NCBI GenBank assembly: GCA_913063375.1
Contig: CAJXXR010000001.1
Span: 1-64,000 of the forward strand
Direction: 5' to 3'
DNA: 64,000 nucleotides
Source of the DNA: an uncultured Flavobacteriales bacterium
GTDB taxonomy: Bacteria > Bacteroidota > Bacteroidia > Flavobacteriales > CAJXXR01
Below the pieces are notes generated by a model. The model made no database searches. It saw nothing but the letters and a program-made list of their open reading frames with translations, and was not told where the DNA came from. A program made the translations under genes and the position numbers. Positions 34,711 to 43,660 of the stretch are shown here, piece after piece. Each line of letters starts with the position of its first letter. The stretch's first letter is position 1.

Positions 34711-35340
34711 ATGAAACAAGTTTGCCTTTTTGTATGTTTTCTTGTAGGCTTAGGCAATATGCTGTTAGCTCAAGTACATGCCTATGATAATAACCATATA
34801 GGGTTATCTATTGCTTATTATAGTCCATTGATAGAAGATATTAAGGCAGAAGGCTTTGAAATTGATGAATATTCTGGCGCTTTTGGCTTGGATTTCACCT
34901 ATGGCATTGTGGATAGAGTTGCTATAGGAATGCAGTTTAACTATAGTCATCTTTCTACCAATCTGAATACCATAGCCTATAATAATGGAAATCATTTAGG
35001 ATCCTATAGTGCCAATGTTTATCAGTTATGGTTAAAAGGAGACTATCATTATTCTGATGATAATTTTTACCGTGGTACTTTTTATTCATCTGCTGCCTTC
35101 GGGTATATGTATACTTCTGCAAATGGTTTAACAGAGGCTGGTTTTATAAATAAAAACATTCCACTGTTAAGAGAATTGGTCTATACTAATGGGCTTGTTT
35201 ATCAAGTATATCCTATTGCATACAAAGGTCAGATTACACAGCGATTTGGAGGGTTTCTTGAACTTGGTTATGGCTATCAAGGTTTTGCCAAAATGGGACT
35301 TTATCTCCGAATTGATAGGTCAGGTAAAAAGTTAATATAG
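34711..35340 (+). CDS. outer-membrane beta-barrel protein
   Basis: The 209-residue protein has a signal peptide (about 1-20, ending LLAQ) followed by alternating strands (HIGLSIAYYSPL, GAFGLDFTYGI, VAIGMQFNYSHL, RFGGFLELGYGYQG, MGLYLRIDR), a small outer-membrane barrel. No ligand-binding feature is seen. Its ATG directly follows the stop of the thioredoxin-like gene with no spacer, implying a common transcript and perhaps a shared envelope role. Confidence 0.75.
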   Translation: MKQVCLFVCFLVGLGNMLLAQVHAYDNNHIGLSIAYYSPLIEDIKAEGFEIDEYSGAFGLDFTYGIVDRVAIGMQFNYSHLSTNLNTIAYNNGNHLGSYSANVYQLWLKGDYHYSDDNFYRGTFYSSAAFGYMYTSANGLTEAGFINKNIPLLRELVYTNGLVYQVYPIAYKGQITQRFGGFLELGYGYQGFAKMGLYLRIDRSGKKLI

Positions 35341-35363
35341 AAGATATTGATTGTTACAAGTCT

Positions 35364-37481
35364 ATGAATTTAGAACAATATGTAGTAAAGCAAGGGGCGT
35401 TTAATTCAAATGCCGTTCGGGAAGTGCTAAGTCTGTTTGATCAGGATTGTACTATTCCTTTTATTGCGAGATATAGAAAGGATAAAACGAATAATATGGA
35501 TGAGCTTGATTTGGAAAGAATTTTCCAATTGAAGCAAAAATTCTTAACCCTTACGCAGCGCAAGGCCCATATTATAAAAAGTCTCGAAGAATCAGGTGTC
35601 CAAGATAAGGTCCTGTTGCAAAACATAAAGGATTGTTTTGATCTTACTAATCTTGAAGATCTATTTTTACCCTATAAGAAAACAAGAGCAAAAAAGTCAG
35701 ATTTAGCACTAGCAAGTGGTTTAGAACCCTTGGCAAAAATGTTGATGGCACAGAATAATTCTGATATAGAGAGTTCTGCCAAAAAATACATTTGTAAGGA
35801 GTTTACTACTGCAGATGATGTTATTGATGGAGCGTTGGATATTATTGCTTTATGGTTTAGTGAAAACATTTCGAACAGAAACTTTCTAAGAAATAATTTT
35901 TGGAACCATGGGAAAATGGTTTCAAAAGTTGATAAGGACGCTAGAGAAGATCTTAAAAGAAAATATTCGGATTATCTAGACAGTACCTCTTCTATAAATC
36001 GGCTTGCCTCACATAGATTTCTAGCCTTAAAGAGGGCAGAAAGTGAAAAGGTTATTAAGCTTTCTTTTAAGGCTGATAGAGCTTTCTGTATAGAGAACCT
36101 ACTGAAGAGAGTCCTTAAATCGAATAGTTCTACAGCAGAGTTTGTAAAAGATGGTGTTGGGCGAGCCTATTCCAAAAGCTTATTGCCAAGTATCAGTAAG
36201 GAAATAATAAAAAAAGCCAAGGAAAAAGCTGACCTCACTGCTATCAATCATTTTAGTTCAAATTTAGAACAATTACTACTGAGTGCACCTTTAGGAGAGA
36301 AACGTGTATTGGCATTAGATCCGGGGTTTAGATCAGGCTGTAAACTTGTCTGTCTAGATGCGCAAGGGAAATTATTGCACAATGAAACAATATACCCACA
36401 TACTTCAAGGGAAAAGGGTATTATGGCTGCCAAGAAAGTGAAACGCCTTATTGAGCAATACAAAATTGATGTAGTAGCAGTTGGTAATGGTACTGCTGGT
36501 AAAGAAACTTTCTCATTCGTAAAAAAACAGACCATATATTCAAATACTCCAGTATACTTGGTGGATGAAAGTGGGGCTTCCATTTATTCTGCATCGGCTA
36601 TAGCTAGAAAAGAGTTTCCAAATTTTGACATAACCGTACGTGGTGCAGTTTCTATTGGAAGACGATTAATGGATCCATTGGCTGAATTAATAAAGATTGA
36701 TCCAAAGTCTATTGGCGTAGGGCAGTATCAACATGATGTAGATCAGGTAGCTTTGAAAGAATCCCTGAATAATACAGTTGTTCGTTGTGTGAATGCTGTT
36801 GGGATTAACATAAATACAGCAAGTGTTCATTTATTAAGTTATATATCAGGTCTTAGTCCGAAGATGGCTGAAAATATTGTCCAATATAGAGAAGAAAATG
36901 GACCATTTAAAACGAGAGAAGATTTACTCAAGGTAAAAGGTCTAGGTGCCAAAACCTTTCAACAAGCAGCAGCATTTTTACGTATAAAAGGTGGAGATAA
37001 CTTATTGGATAATACCTGGGTTCATCCTGAGGAATACCAAGAGGTAACTAAACTATTCAGGCGTCTATCGATAAAAGATTTTAGACTAGAAAGGGCCCAA
37101 ATCTCTACTTTAAAATTTGAAGATTTACCCAAGGATATTTCTTGGGGTGAGTATTCATTCGATGCAATTAAGACAGCATTACTTAAACCAGGATTGGATT
37201 TGAGAAAAGAACAAAGTCAAGGGCCAATGGATAATAAATTGAGCAGTATTGCAGATTTGGAATTAGGAATGAAGGTTCATGGGCAAGTTAAAAATATAGT
37301 GCAATTTGGAGCCTTTGTAGATATCGGGATTAAAGAGAATGGTCTAATACATGTATCAAAGCTTCACAACGGTTTTGTTGATGATATCCATCAATATATA
37401 AAACTGAACCAACAAGTGGAGGCCACGGTTGTTAGTATTGATATTGATCAAAAAAGAATTGGATTAAGTATAATAGATTAG
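35364..37481 (+). CDS. tex: Tex-family RNA-binding transcription accessory protein
   Basis: The 705-residue protein has the Tex order: helical N-terminal domain, YqgF-like RNase H fold (KRVLALDPGFRSGCKLVCLD), paired helix-hairpin-helix (SGLSPKMAENIVQYREENGP, LKVKGLGAKTFQQAAAFL) and a C-terminal S1 domain (GQVKNIVQFGAFVDIGIKEN). It binds nucleic acids in the cytoplasm and influences transcription or ribosome function in other bacteria. Full length for the family in Bacteroidota. It lies 23 nt after the barrel gene and 2 nt before mazG. Confidence 0.93.
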   Translation: MNLEQYVVKQGAFNSNAVREVLSLFDQDCTIPFIARYRKDKTNNMDELDLERIFQLKQKFLTLTQRKAHIIKSLEESGVQDKVLLQNIKDCFDLTNLEDLFLPYKKTRAKKSDLALASGLEPLAKMLMAQNNSDIESSAKKYICKEFTTADDVIDGALDIIALWFSENISNRNFLRNNFWNHGKMVSKVDKDAREDLKRKYSDYLDSTSSINRLASHRFLALKRAESEKVIKLSFKADRAFCIENLLKRVLKSNSSTAEFVKDGVGRAYSKSLLPSISKEIIKKAKEKADLTAINHFSSNLEQLLLSAPLGEKRVLALDPGFRSGCKLVCLDAQGKLLHNETIYPHTSREKGIMAAKKVKRLIEQYKIDVVAVGNGTAGKETFSFVKKQTIYSNTPVYLVDESGASIYSASAIARKEFPNFDITVRGAVSIGRRLMDPLAELIKIDPKSIGVGQYQHDVDQVALKESLNNTVVRCVNAVGININTASVHLLSYISGLSPKMAENIVQYREENGPFKTREDLLKVKGLGAKTFQQAAAFLRIKGGDNLLDNTWVHPEEYQEVTKLFRRLSIKDFRLERAQISTLKFEDLPKDISWGEYSFDAIKTALLKPGLDLRKEQSQGPMDNKLSSIADLELGMKVHGQVKNIVQFGAFVDIGIKENGLIHVSKLHNGFVDDIHQYIKLNQQVEATVVSIDIDQKRIGLSIID

Positions 37482-37483
37482 AT

Positions 37484-38278
37484 ATGAAAAAGGCGGATAG
37501 AGAAGAAGCAAAAATGGCTTTTGGAAAGTTATTGGATATTATGGATGAACTTAGGGAGCAATGCCCCTGGGATAAAAAGCAGACTTTAGAAAGTTTACGC
37601 CATCTTACCATTGAGGAAACCTATGAATTGTCTGATGCTATTATAGAAGGAGATTTATCTGAGGTTAAAAAGGAAATAGGAGATATCCTTTTACATTTGG
37701 TTTTTTATGCTAGAATTGGCGAAGAAAAAGATGCTTTTAATATCACTGATGTCCTCAATGCCTTATCTGAGAAATTAATTTTTCGTCATCCTCATATTTA
37801 TGGTGATGTTAAAGTTGCAGATGAAAACGAGGTTAAGGCAAACTGGGAAAGAATCAAATTGAAGGAGAAAGGAGATAAAAAAGCTTCTGTTCTTGAAGGA
37901 GTACCACTTAGCTTGCCGGCACTCGTAAAAGCGTACAGAATACAAGATAAGGTAAAAGGTGTAGGATTTGATTGGGAGAATTCTGAGCAGGTCTGGGGGA
38001 AAGTTGAAGAGGAGTTAGCAGAATTCCACCATGAAATTGAAATAGGCGATAAGGATGCCGCTGAAGGTGAGTTTGGAGATCTATTGTTTGCACTTATTAA
38101 TTATGCTAGACACGTAGATATTAATCCAGAGAATGCCCTTTCAAGAACGAATTCGAAATTTATTAAACGATTTCAACATATGGAAGAATTGATAAACGAC
38201 GCTGATAAAGATTGGGATTCAATGAATTTGTCACAAATGGATGTTTATTGGGAAATGGCTAAGAAAGTAAAGGGCTAG
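37484..38278 (+). CDS. mazG: nucleoside triphosphate pyrophosphohydrolase MazG
   Basis: MazG hydrolyses (d)NTPs to monophosphates and clears abnormal nucleotides. The 264-residue protein has two MazG domains, each with the acidic helix pair: TIEETYELSDAI with EIGDILLHLVFYARI, then EEELAEFHHEI with EFGDLLFALINYARH. The CPWDKKQT motif near residue 26-33 is the family signature. It ends the recF run; the convergent methyltransferase gene ends 2 nt away with no terminator between them. Confidence 0.94.
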   Translation: MKKADREEAKMAFGKLLDIMDELREQCPWDKKQTLESLRHLTIEETYELSDAIIEGDLSEVKKEIGDILLHLVFYARIGEEKDAFNITDVLNALSEKLIFRHPHIYGDVKVADENEVKANWERIKLKEKGDKKASVLEGVPLSLPALVKAYRIQDKVKGVGFDWENSEQVWGKVEEELAEFHHEIEIGDKDAAEGEFGDLLFALINYARHVDINPENALSRTNSKFIKRFQHMEELINDADKDWDSMNLSQMDVYWEMAKKVKG

Positions 38279-38280
38279 CA

Positions 38281-39078
38281 CTATTTTTTTCTTTCTAATA
38301 AAATTATAAAGTAATCTCCCATACCCCTTAAGAAAGGGGCACTTTTAAATCTGTTTTCAAAGGATTTTAATAGCTTAAATATTCTGGGTCTATTCACTAG
38401 ATGGTTTTCATAATGAACTGGTGGAACACAAAGGCATAGTGCTTCAAGAGCAACTATTTTAAAGTGTGTTTTTAAATGTTTCTTTATATAACTAGGATTA
38501 TAGTACCAAGAAAGAAAATGTTGACCTTCAATATGGGAAGGAGTTCCTTTGGGTTTAAATCTTCGGAAAGCTAAGTTGAAATTTCCCTTTAGTGCACTTA
38601 CCAATTCCCAAATACTTATTGTAGGCATAATAACGAGGCATATTTTCCCTTTTGAATTTAATAAATCAGGTAATTGTTTAAGAATTTTATCCAACTCGTT
38701 GGTACAGTTTAAACCTCCAAAATTGGAAAAAATAAGATCATATTTCTTTCCTTTAAATCTATCCAAATTGTGATAATCGACCTGAAATGGATGAATTTTA
38801 TCTGTCAATTTTTCACGTTCAATTTTCATTTTCATTTCAGAAAGCATCCCATGGGATATATCTGTAGAATCGACGTAATGCCCCTGTTTTGCAAAAAAGA
38901 GAGCATCTTCTCCTGTACCGCCGTTTAATTCCAAAATGGTAGAATTTGGTTCCAATTGCGGTAGGAGTAATGAGCGTATTCTATTCCTTTTATAATTGGT
39001 AATTATACTCTTGGAATAGATTTTGTCAAACTTATTAGCTTGTTTAGAAAATGCACCTTCGGCTGTATCTTGACTCAT
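38281..39078 (-). CDS. class I SAM-dependent methyltransferase
   Basis: The 265-residue protein has a Rossmann SAM-binding domain with motif I ILELNGGTGED, then DSTDISHGML and DLIFSNFGGLN. The C-terminal region (RRFKPKGTPSHIEGQHFLSW) is less typical and may bind the acceptor. It is the last gene of the six-gene minus-strand operon, 2 nt after the radical SAM gene, so it probably modifies the same molecule. The acceptor is unknown. Confidence 0.82.
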   Translation of the reverse strand: MSQDTAEGAFSKQANKFDKIYSKSIITNYKRNRIRSLLLPQLEPNSTILELNGGTGEDALFFAKQGHYVDSTDISHGMLSEMKMKIEREKLTDKIHPFQVDYHNLDRFKGKKYDLIFSNFGGLNCTNELDKILKQLPDLLNSKGKICLVIMPTISIWELVSALKGNFNLAFRRFKPKGTPSHIEGQHFLSWYYNPSYIKKHLKTHFKIVALEALCLCVPPVHYENHLVNRPRIFKLLKSFENRFKSAPFLRGMGDYFIILLERKK

Positions 39079-39080
39079 TT

Positions 39081-40505
39081 TTATTTCTTAAATTCCTGTG
39101 ACATGATAACAAATTCAATTTTTGCCTTTATTGTGTGATACGCAAACTTCATTAATCCTTTAGATAGATCACGATTTTGTAACAACTCTTTTGCTTGTAA
39201 TGATCGAAATAAATGATGTGTATAGCGGTGAAGTCGTTTATAAAATTTTGGCTGGTAGGTTCCTTTATACATTATCAATAATTCATCAGAATCTGTCCAG
39301 TTTTGTTTATGATCAAGTTCGGATTTTACTGTTTCATAAAAAGAGGTTCCAGGTAATGGGTAAGATACACTGACTCCTATATCATGAGGCATTAGGTCTT
39401 TGAGCATTGTATGGGTAAGTTGTATATCACTCCAGTCTTCACCTAGATAGCCAAACTGTAGAAAGAAGCAAGGTTTAATACCGAAGTTTTTCATACCCTG
39501 AGTAGCCTGGGAAATTTGTTCCACTTGTGTACCCTTATCCATTGCGTCTAATACCTTCTGAGATCCAGATTCTGCACCAATCCAAACCTCTTCGCAGCCT
39601 GAATTTTTTAATGCAACTATATTATCTTCTTTAAGTAATAAGTCAGCTCTTGATTGTATTTTATAAGGAATGTGTATTTTTTCTTCTTTCAATAAAGTAT
39701 TAAATTCTTGTATCCAATTTGGTTTCAATCCAAAAATATCATCACAAAACCAGATATGATCATACGAGAATTGATCTTTCATTTGTACAATTAGATCAAC
39801 GATGTATCTTGGAGAGTGACTGTTGTAACGGTTTCCATAAATTGGTTTTGCACACCAATTACATTTATACGGGCACCCTCTAGTTGTGGCAATATTAATA
39901 GAGAAGTAACCATGGCGTTCCCAAGCATTTTTGTATTTATCAATTTGGACGATATCCCATGCTGGAAAAGGAAGGTCGTCCAAATTATTCCTTACTTTTC
40001 GCGGGGGAGTCTTATATATTCCATTTGAATCCTTGTAAACGATACCTTCCAAAATTGAAAAATTCCCTTTGCTTTTCTTTGTTTCAATAACTTCTTTTAA
40101 GGTTTCTTCCCCTTCACCGAGAAGTATAACATCAGCTCCATTTTCTAGGTATTTACCATAGTGATCTGTAGAATCACTTGAGGAAACTACCACAAAAATA
40201 TTTCTTTTTTTAGCTAATTTAATCATCTCAAAAGTTGCCTCTCTCATATTTGTGAGGCACATTTTTGTTAGGTAATTGAATCCATCATCATATATAACCA
40301 GCACTTCAGGAGAATAGTCGGATAAATAGGGTTCAATTTCATTTGCTTCCATAGCAAAGTTGGAATCAAATAACTTAACATTATGCTTTTGTTCTCGGAT
40401 ATATGCTGCGGCATATAAAGTGCCAAGAGGAGGATATGGTTTAGATTGAATTGATTGTTTTGGGTCTAATGATAAGAAATAACTGTGGCTAAATAAGATA
40501 TTCAT
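39081..40505 (-). CDS. radical SAM protein with N-terminal cobalamin-binding-like domain
   Basis: The 474-residue protein has the radical SAM cluster motif C-x3-C-x2-C (Cys211, Cys215, Cys218 in GCPYKCNWC) after a 200-residue Rossmann-like domain typical of B12-dependent radical SAM enzymes (PPLGTLYAAAYIREQ, LLGEGEETLKEVI). The classical cobalamin motif D-x-H-x2-G is not evident, so B12 use is uncertain. Such enzymes methylate unactivated carbon or phosphorus atoms, or do ring and thiol chemistry. It sits between a nucleotidyltransferase-fold gene and a methyltransferase, all with 2-4 nt gaps. Confidence 0.82.
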   Translation of the reverse strand: MNILFSHSYFLSLDPKQSIQSKPYPPLGTLYAAAYIREQKHNVKLFDSNFAMEANEIEPYLSDYSPEVLVIYDDGFNYLTKMCLTNMREATFEMIKLAKKRNIFVVVSSSDSTDHYGKYLENGADVILLGEGEETLKEVIETKKSKGNFSILEGIVYKDSNGIYKTPPRKVRNNLDDLPFPAWDIVQIDKYKNAWERHGYFSINIATTRGCPYKCNWCAKPIYGNRYNSHSPRYIVDLIVQMKDQFSYDHIWFCDDIFGLKPNWIQEFNTLLKEEKIHIPYKIQSRADLLLKEDNIVALKNSGCEEVWIGAESGSQKVLDAMDKGTQVEQISQATQGMKNFGIKPCFFLQFGYLGEDWSDIQLTHTMLKDLMPHDIGVSVSYPLPGTSFYETVKSELDHKQNWTDSDELLIMYKGTYQPKFYKRLHRYTHHLFRSLQAKELLQNRDLSKGLMKFAYHTIKAKIEFVIMSQEFKK

Positions 40506-40508
40506 TTC

Positions 40509-41456
40509 TTAAAGTTTGGTGGTTGATGGAGGATAAAGTTTCCTTTTACTTTCCGCTATTTTGTTCAATACTATATTTTGGAAATCCCTAGGGTGATGTT
40601 TTGAAACACCTTGTCTAGATCGCATAGTGAGTTCAAATTTAATTGGATCAAAGTCCGGAAATTTCCTAGCCCACCTTTTGATGGTTAACTGCATACATTT
40701 CTCCTCTAAAGCATTTCCAATCATTCCCTTAAGGAGAAATTTAATGACATTTTTTCCTTTGTTTGAATTGGTGAATTCTTTTCGCTTTATAGGATGATCA
40801 AAGTGCGGATAATAGGCTTCTATCCATTTATTGGATGATTTGAATTTGTCCAGTAACTGACTATTGTATACAGGTATCAGATAAGCTATTTCTGTAGCTG
40901 TAAAAATATTTTCGTCTGGTACAATAAAGTTGTCTAGATCAACAAAATAGTTGACACAAAAGAATTTTCTAGAATTAAAAAGAAACACTTTTTTAAATAA
41001 GATTAGTAAGGTTCTGGCAAGCCATAATCTATTTCTATCCGTAATTATGAAATAGTCGATATCTCCTTTGGAGTGAGAAACGCCCTTGGACATCGACCCC
41101 GATATGGCTATTGCTTGTACAAATGGCATGGATTTGATAATTCTAATATAGGCTGCTGACTTTGAAAATAATCTATCAGCATGTCTTTCCTTTTCTAACC
41201 TTTCATTGACAAGTATATTAACCCCTGGTTTTAGCGAGAAAAATCCGTCAAATTCAAATAGAATTTCATCGTCAACTAATTTTGATAACGCTGTAGTGGT
41301 TTTGTCAACCGAATACTTTACACTGCAATTATTTAGAATTTCCTCTATCCTTAATGGATGGTTGAATGCCTCAAAATACACCAATACATCCAAAATGTTA
41401 TTTTGACAAAGTGAAAATAAATTTGTGCTTTCAACTTGCTCTTTTTCAGATGTCAT
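40509..41456 (-). CDS. nucleotidyltransferase-fold protein with winged-helix N-terminus
   Basis: The 315-residue protein combines a helical, winged-helix-like N-terminal part (ILDVLVYFEAFNHPLRIEEI, KLVDDEILFEFDGFFSL) with a polymerase-beta-like nucleotidyltransferase core: GS at 120-121 and D-x-D at 132-134 (GDIDYFIIT). The C-terminal 150 residues are basic (KGKNVIKFLLKG, RSRQGVSKHHPRD). It could transfer a nucleotide to a small molecule or polymer intermediate. It lies in a polymer operon with 3-4 nt gaps on both sides. The actual reaction is unknown. Confidence 0.75.
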   Translation of the reverse strand: MTSEKEQVESTNLFSLCQNNILDVLVYFEAFNHPLRIEEILNNCSVKYSVDKTTTALSKLVDDEILFEFDGFFSLKPGVNILVNERLEKERHADRLFSKSAAYIRIIKSMPFVQAIAISGSMSKGVSHSKGDIDYFIITDRNRLWLARTLLILFKKVFLFNSRKFFCVNYFVDLDNFIVPDENIFTATEIAYLIPVYNSQLLDKFKSSNKWIEAYYPHFDHPIKRKEFTNSNKGKNVIKFLLKGMIGNALEEKCMQLTIKRWARKFPDFDPIKFELTMRSRQGVSKHHPRDFQNIVLNKIAESKRKLYPPSTTKL

Positions 41457-41460
41457 AGTC

Positions 41461-42201
41461 TTATTTCCTTGTAATAGTTAGTATTGGAAAGACGGATTGA
41501 TTTGGACTTAAGATTTTACGAATAAAGGTTTGAGGGGTTTTGTAAATATATTTTGGATTATACTTTTCAAGATTATCGAGGGAATGATGAAAATAGTAAT
41601 TTCTCATTTCAATAGCCTCCATTTTTTTAAAATATATGTTTGATCTATTTTTTGCCGATTCAATGTTTTTGTTGGTATAAAAATGGCTATCCATTATTAT
41701 TATTTCTCCATCAATGTTCAAATAGTTTAACAAAGTTGGAATAAGAATATCTAGTTCCTGAAAGTACTGTATTGATGATGCTAGAATTATACAATCAAAT
41801 TTGGCTAAAGGTGGTTTGTCTAAAATATCAGCGTACAAAAATTCGAGTGATGGATTGACAAAAACTCTAGCCGCCTGTTCTAATTCTTTGATATTCAAAT
41901 CAATCCCAGTTACTTGATGACCTAATTCTATCAATTTCCCCGACATCCATCCATTTCCACATCCAAGGTCCATGATTCTAAGGGGACTTTTCTTATTGGT
42001 AATGTACTTTGCAAGTAAATCAAACGTGAAACTTCTTTTAAACCATTCCTTTTCCATCTTAAAGCCAATAGGAACCTTTGGTAATTCCCTTACAAGCTCA
42101 TCCTTTAAAAGTCTACCTTCTTTATTCCTTAAGCTGATATAAACCTTTTCCTTTTCGGTGAAAGCACTTTTTAATTGACTGATTTTAATTACTTTCTTCA
42201 T
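41461..42201 (-). CDS. class I SAM-dependent methyltransferase
   Basis: The 246-residue protein has SAM motif I IMDLGCGNGWMSG, motif II GIDLNIKELEQA and CIILASSIQYF. The N-terminus KKVIKISQLKSAFTEKEKVY precedes the Rossmann domain. Its ATG lies inside the end of the O-antigen-polymerase-like gene (17-nt overlap), implying coupled translation. It may methylate a sugar or lipid of the polymer made by this operon; this is inference from position. Confidence 0.82.
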   Translation of the reverse strand: MKKVIKISQLKSAFTEKEKVYISLRNKEGRLLKDELVRELPKVPIGFKMEKEWFKRSFTFDLLAKYITNKKSPLRIMDLGCGNGWMSGKLIELGHQVTGIDLNIKELEQAARVFVNPSLEFLYADILDKPPLAKFDCIILASSIQYFQELDILIPTLLNYLNIDGEIIIMDSHFYTNKNIESAKNRSNIYFKKMEAIEMRNYYFHHSLDNLEKYNPKYIYKTPQTFIRKILSPNQSVFPILTITRK

Positions 42202-43660
42202 GCTTTTTCAATTGGGTGGTTTGGAATACCAAAAAACCTATAAGAATCCAGAAAGGGATAGAGGTTTTGGCCGAATTAAGGAAGTTATTAAATAATGAAT
42301 GTGTGAAAAAAGTAATTAATGCAATGGTAACAGCATCTGCAATAAGGATATTTTGCCGATCTATCCATCTGTTATTCCGTATTCTGAAATAACTATAAAT
42401 CGTATAGAATAAGACCATAACCCAAGAAATAAATCCTAAAATGCCCATTTCAGATAGCACTAGAAAGTATTCCGAATGTGCAGAGCCTCCGTAGCCTTGT
42501 TTTGAGTTAAATGGATTGTTTACGCTTATGCTTGTTTTATCTTGTTCTAGTTGGTAGTCCAAATATTGAAATTGATAGGTACCTGGTCCAAATCCTATTA
42601 TTGGTTTATCTTGGGCCATCCTAATTGCGCATTTCCATCTATTCAATCGCTCCAAATTTGATACATCACTATGAATATTTGAAGCGGATAATACTTGCTC
42701 TTCTATACTGGCATGTTCCGAACCAGAACTATTATAATTACTATTCAATTTGTTAAGTATTTCACCAGAATAAATAAAGGATACCACTATAGCCAAAGAA
42801 AATATTTGAATGAGCCTAATAAAGGATCCTTTCATGAGTATAAAAAGGTAAAAGATAAATCCTATTATCAAACTTAACCAGGCTGCTCTACTTGAGGATA
42901 TAACAACAATAAATAAAAGTAGAAAAGCCAAGGAGATTGCTGCCGTCTTTAGGAGTGTACCTGACTTAGGATATATCCAGGGGTAGAATAGATAAATTGG
43001 AATAAACATACTAATGGATGCGCTTAATAATGTATGGTCCTTAAAAAATGGTTGTGCCATCATTATAGATGCCTGCGATGAAAATCCATGAGGAGCGAAA
43101 TTAATAATTGTATAAACACATAGTATGGCTAAAGGAATACTAAATATGTGTATTATTTTTTTGAAGGTTATTTGCCTTTGTAACAAGAGAATTGTAGTTG
43201 TAAATACACCACAGCTCATATAAAGTATATTAATAAGACTAAACTTAAATGAAATAAGCTGCATCGTTGAAAAAAAACTACTTATTAAAAACATGCCTGC
43301 ATGAACCAATATAATTATTATCAAGTCGATACGTATGATAGTTTTATAGATCGATTCTTTTAATAATAGGCATAAAAGGCCCGCTGTAGAAAGTATTATT
43401 ATTAATATTTCGTCAGGAAGGCTAACCCGACTTCCTGAGAGTATTGGGATTTCTACGGATAAAAAAAGTGTAACCAACAATACTTGATAAAACCATGCGG
43501 TCCATTTTGAGAAATAGACAAGTGCTCCAATTAGCAACAAGCTAGTACCAGCTAATAGTATTAGCTGATCAGAATTATACCTAATTGCGAGATACATAAA
43601 AAGAATAAAAAAGACTAAAGAAGCTCCAATTTGTGTTTTATATAGCTTTATCACAGACAT
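42185..43660 (-). CDS. O-antigen ligase/polymerase-family membrane protein
   Basis: The 491-residue protein has about 12 membrane segments and, in the large periplasmic loop, the Wzy_C/O-antigen ligase features RLNRWKCAIRMAQDKPIIGF, GPGTYQF and the GGSAHSEYFLVLSEMG motif with a conserved His. It would polymerise or ligate surface polysaccharide from lipid carriers. I chose ATG 43660, whose A is the last base of the upstream gene's TAA (TAATG coupling); a longer frame opens at 43711. It lies between the Wzz-like gene and a methyltransferase. Confidence 0.85.
   Translation of the reverse strand: MSVIKLYKTQIGASLVFFILFMYLAIRYNSDQLILLAGTSLLLIGALVYFSKWTAWFYQVLLVTLFLSVEIPILSGSRVSLPDEILIIILSTAGLLCLLLKESIYKTIIRIDLIIIILVHAGMFLISSFFSTMQLISFKFSLINILYMSCGVFTTTILLLQRQITFKKIIHIFSIPLAILCVYTIINFAPHGFSSQASIMMAQPFFKDHTLLSASISMFIPIYLFYPWIYPKSGTLLKTAAISLAFLLLFIVVISSSRAAWLSLIIGFIFYLFILMKGSFIRLIQIFSLAIVVSFIYSGEILNKLNSNYNSSGSEHASIEEQVLSASNIHSDVSNLERLNRWKCAIRMAQDKPIIGFGPGTYQFQYLDYQLEQDKTSISVNNPFNSKQGYGGSAHSEYFLVLSEMGILGFISWVMVLFYTIYSYFRIRNNRWIDRQNILIADAVTIALITFFTHSLFNNFLNSAKTSIPFWILIGFLVFQTTQLKKHEESN

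Noticed and set aside
36248..36583. 111-codon open frame on the minus strand inside tex
   Set aside because: It is antisense to conserved RNase H-fold coding sequence and shows no domain.
39081..40505. Definite cobalamin-dependent methyltransferase
   Set aside because: The N-terminal domain resembles a B12-binding domain but the D-x-H-x2-G motif is not clear, so only radical SAM is asserted.
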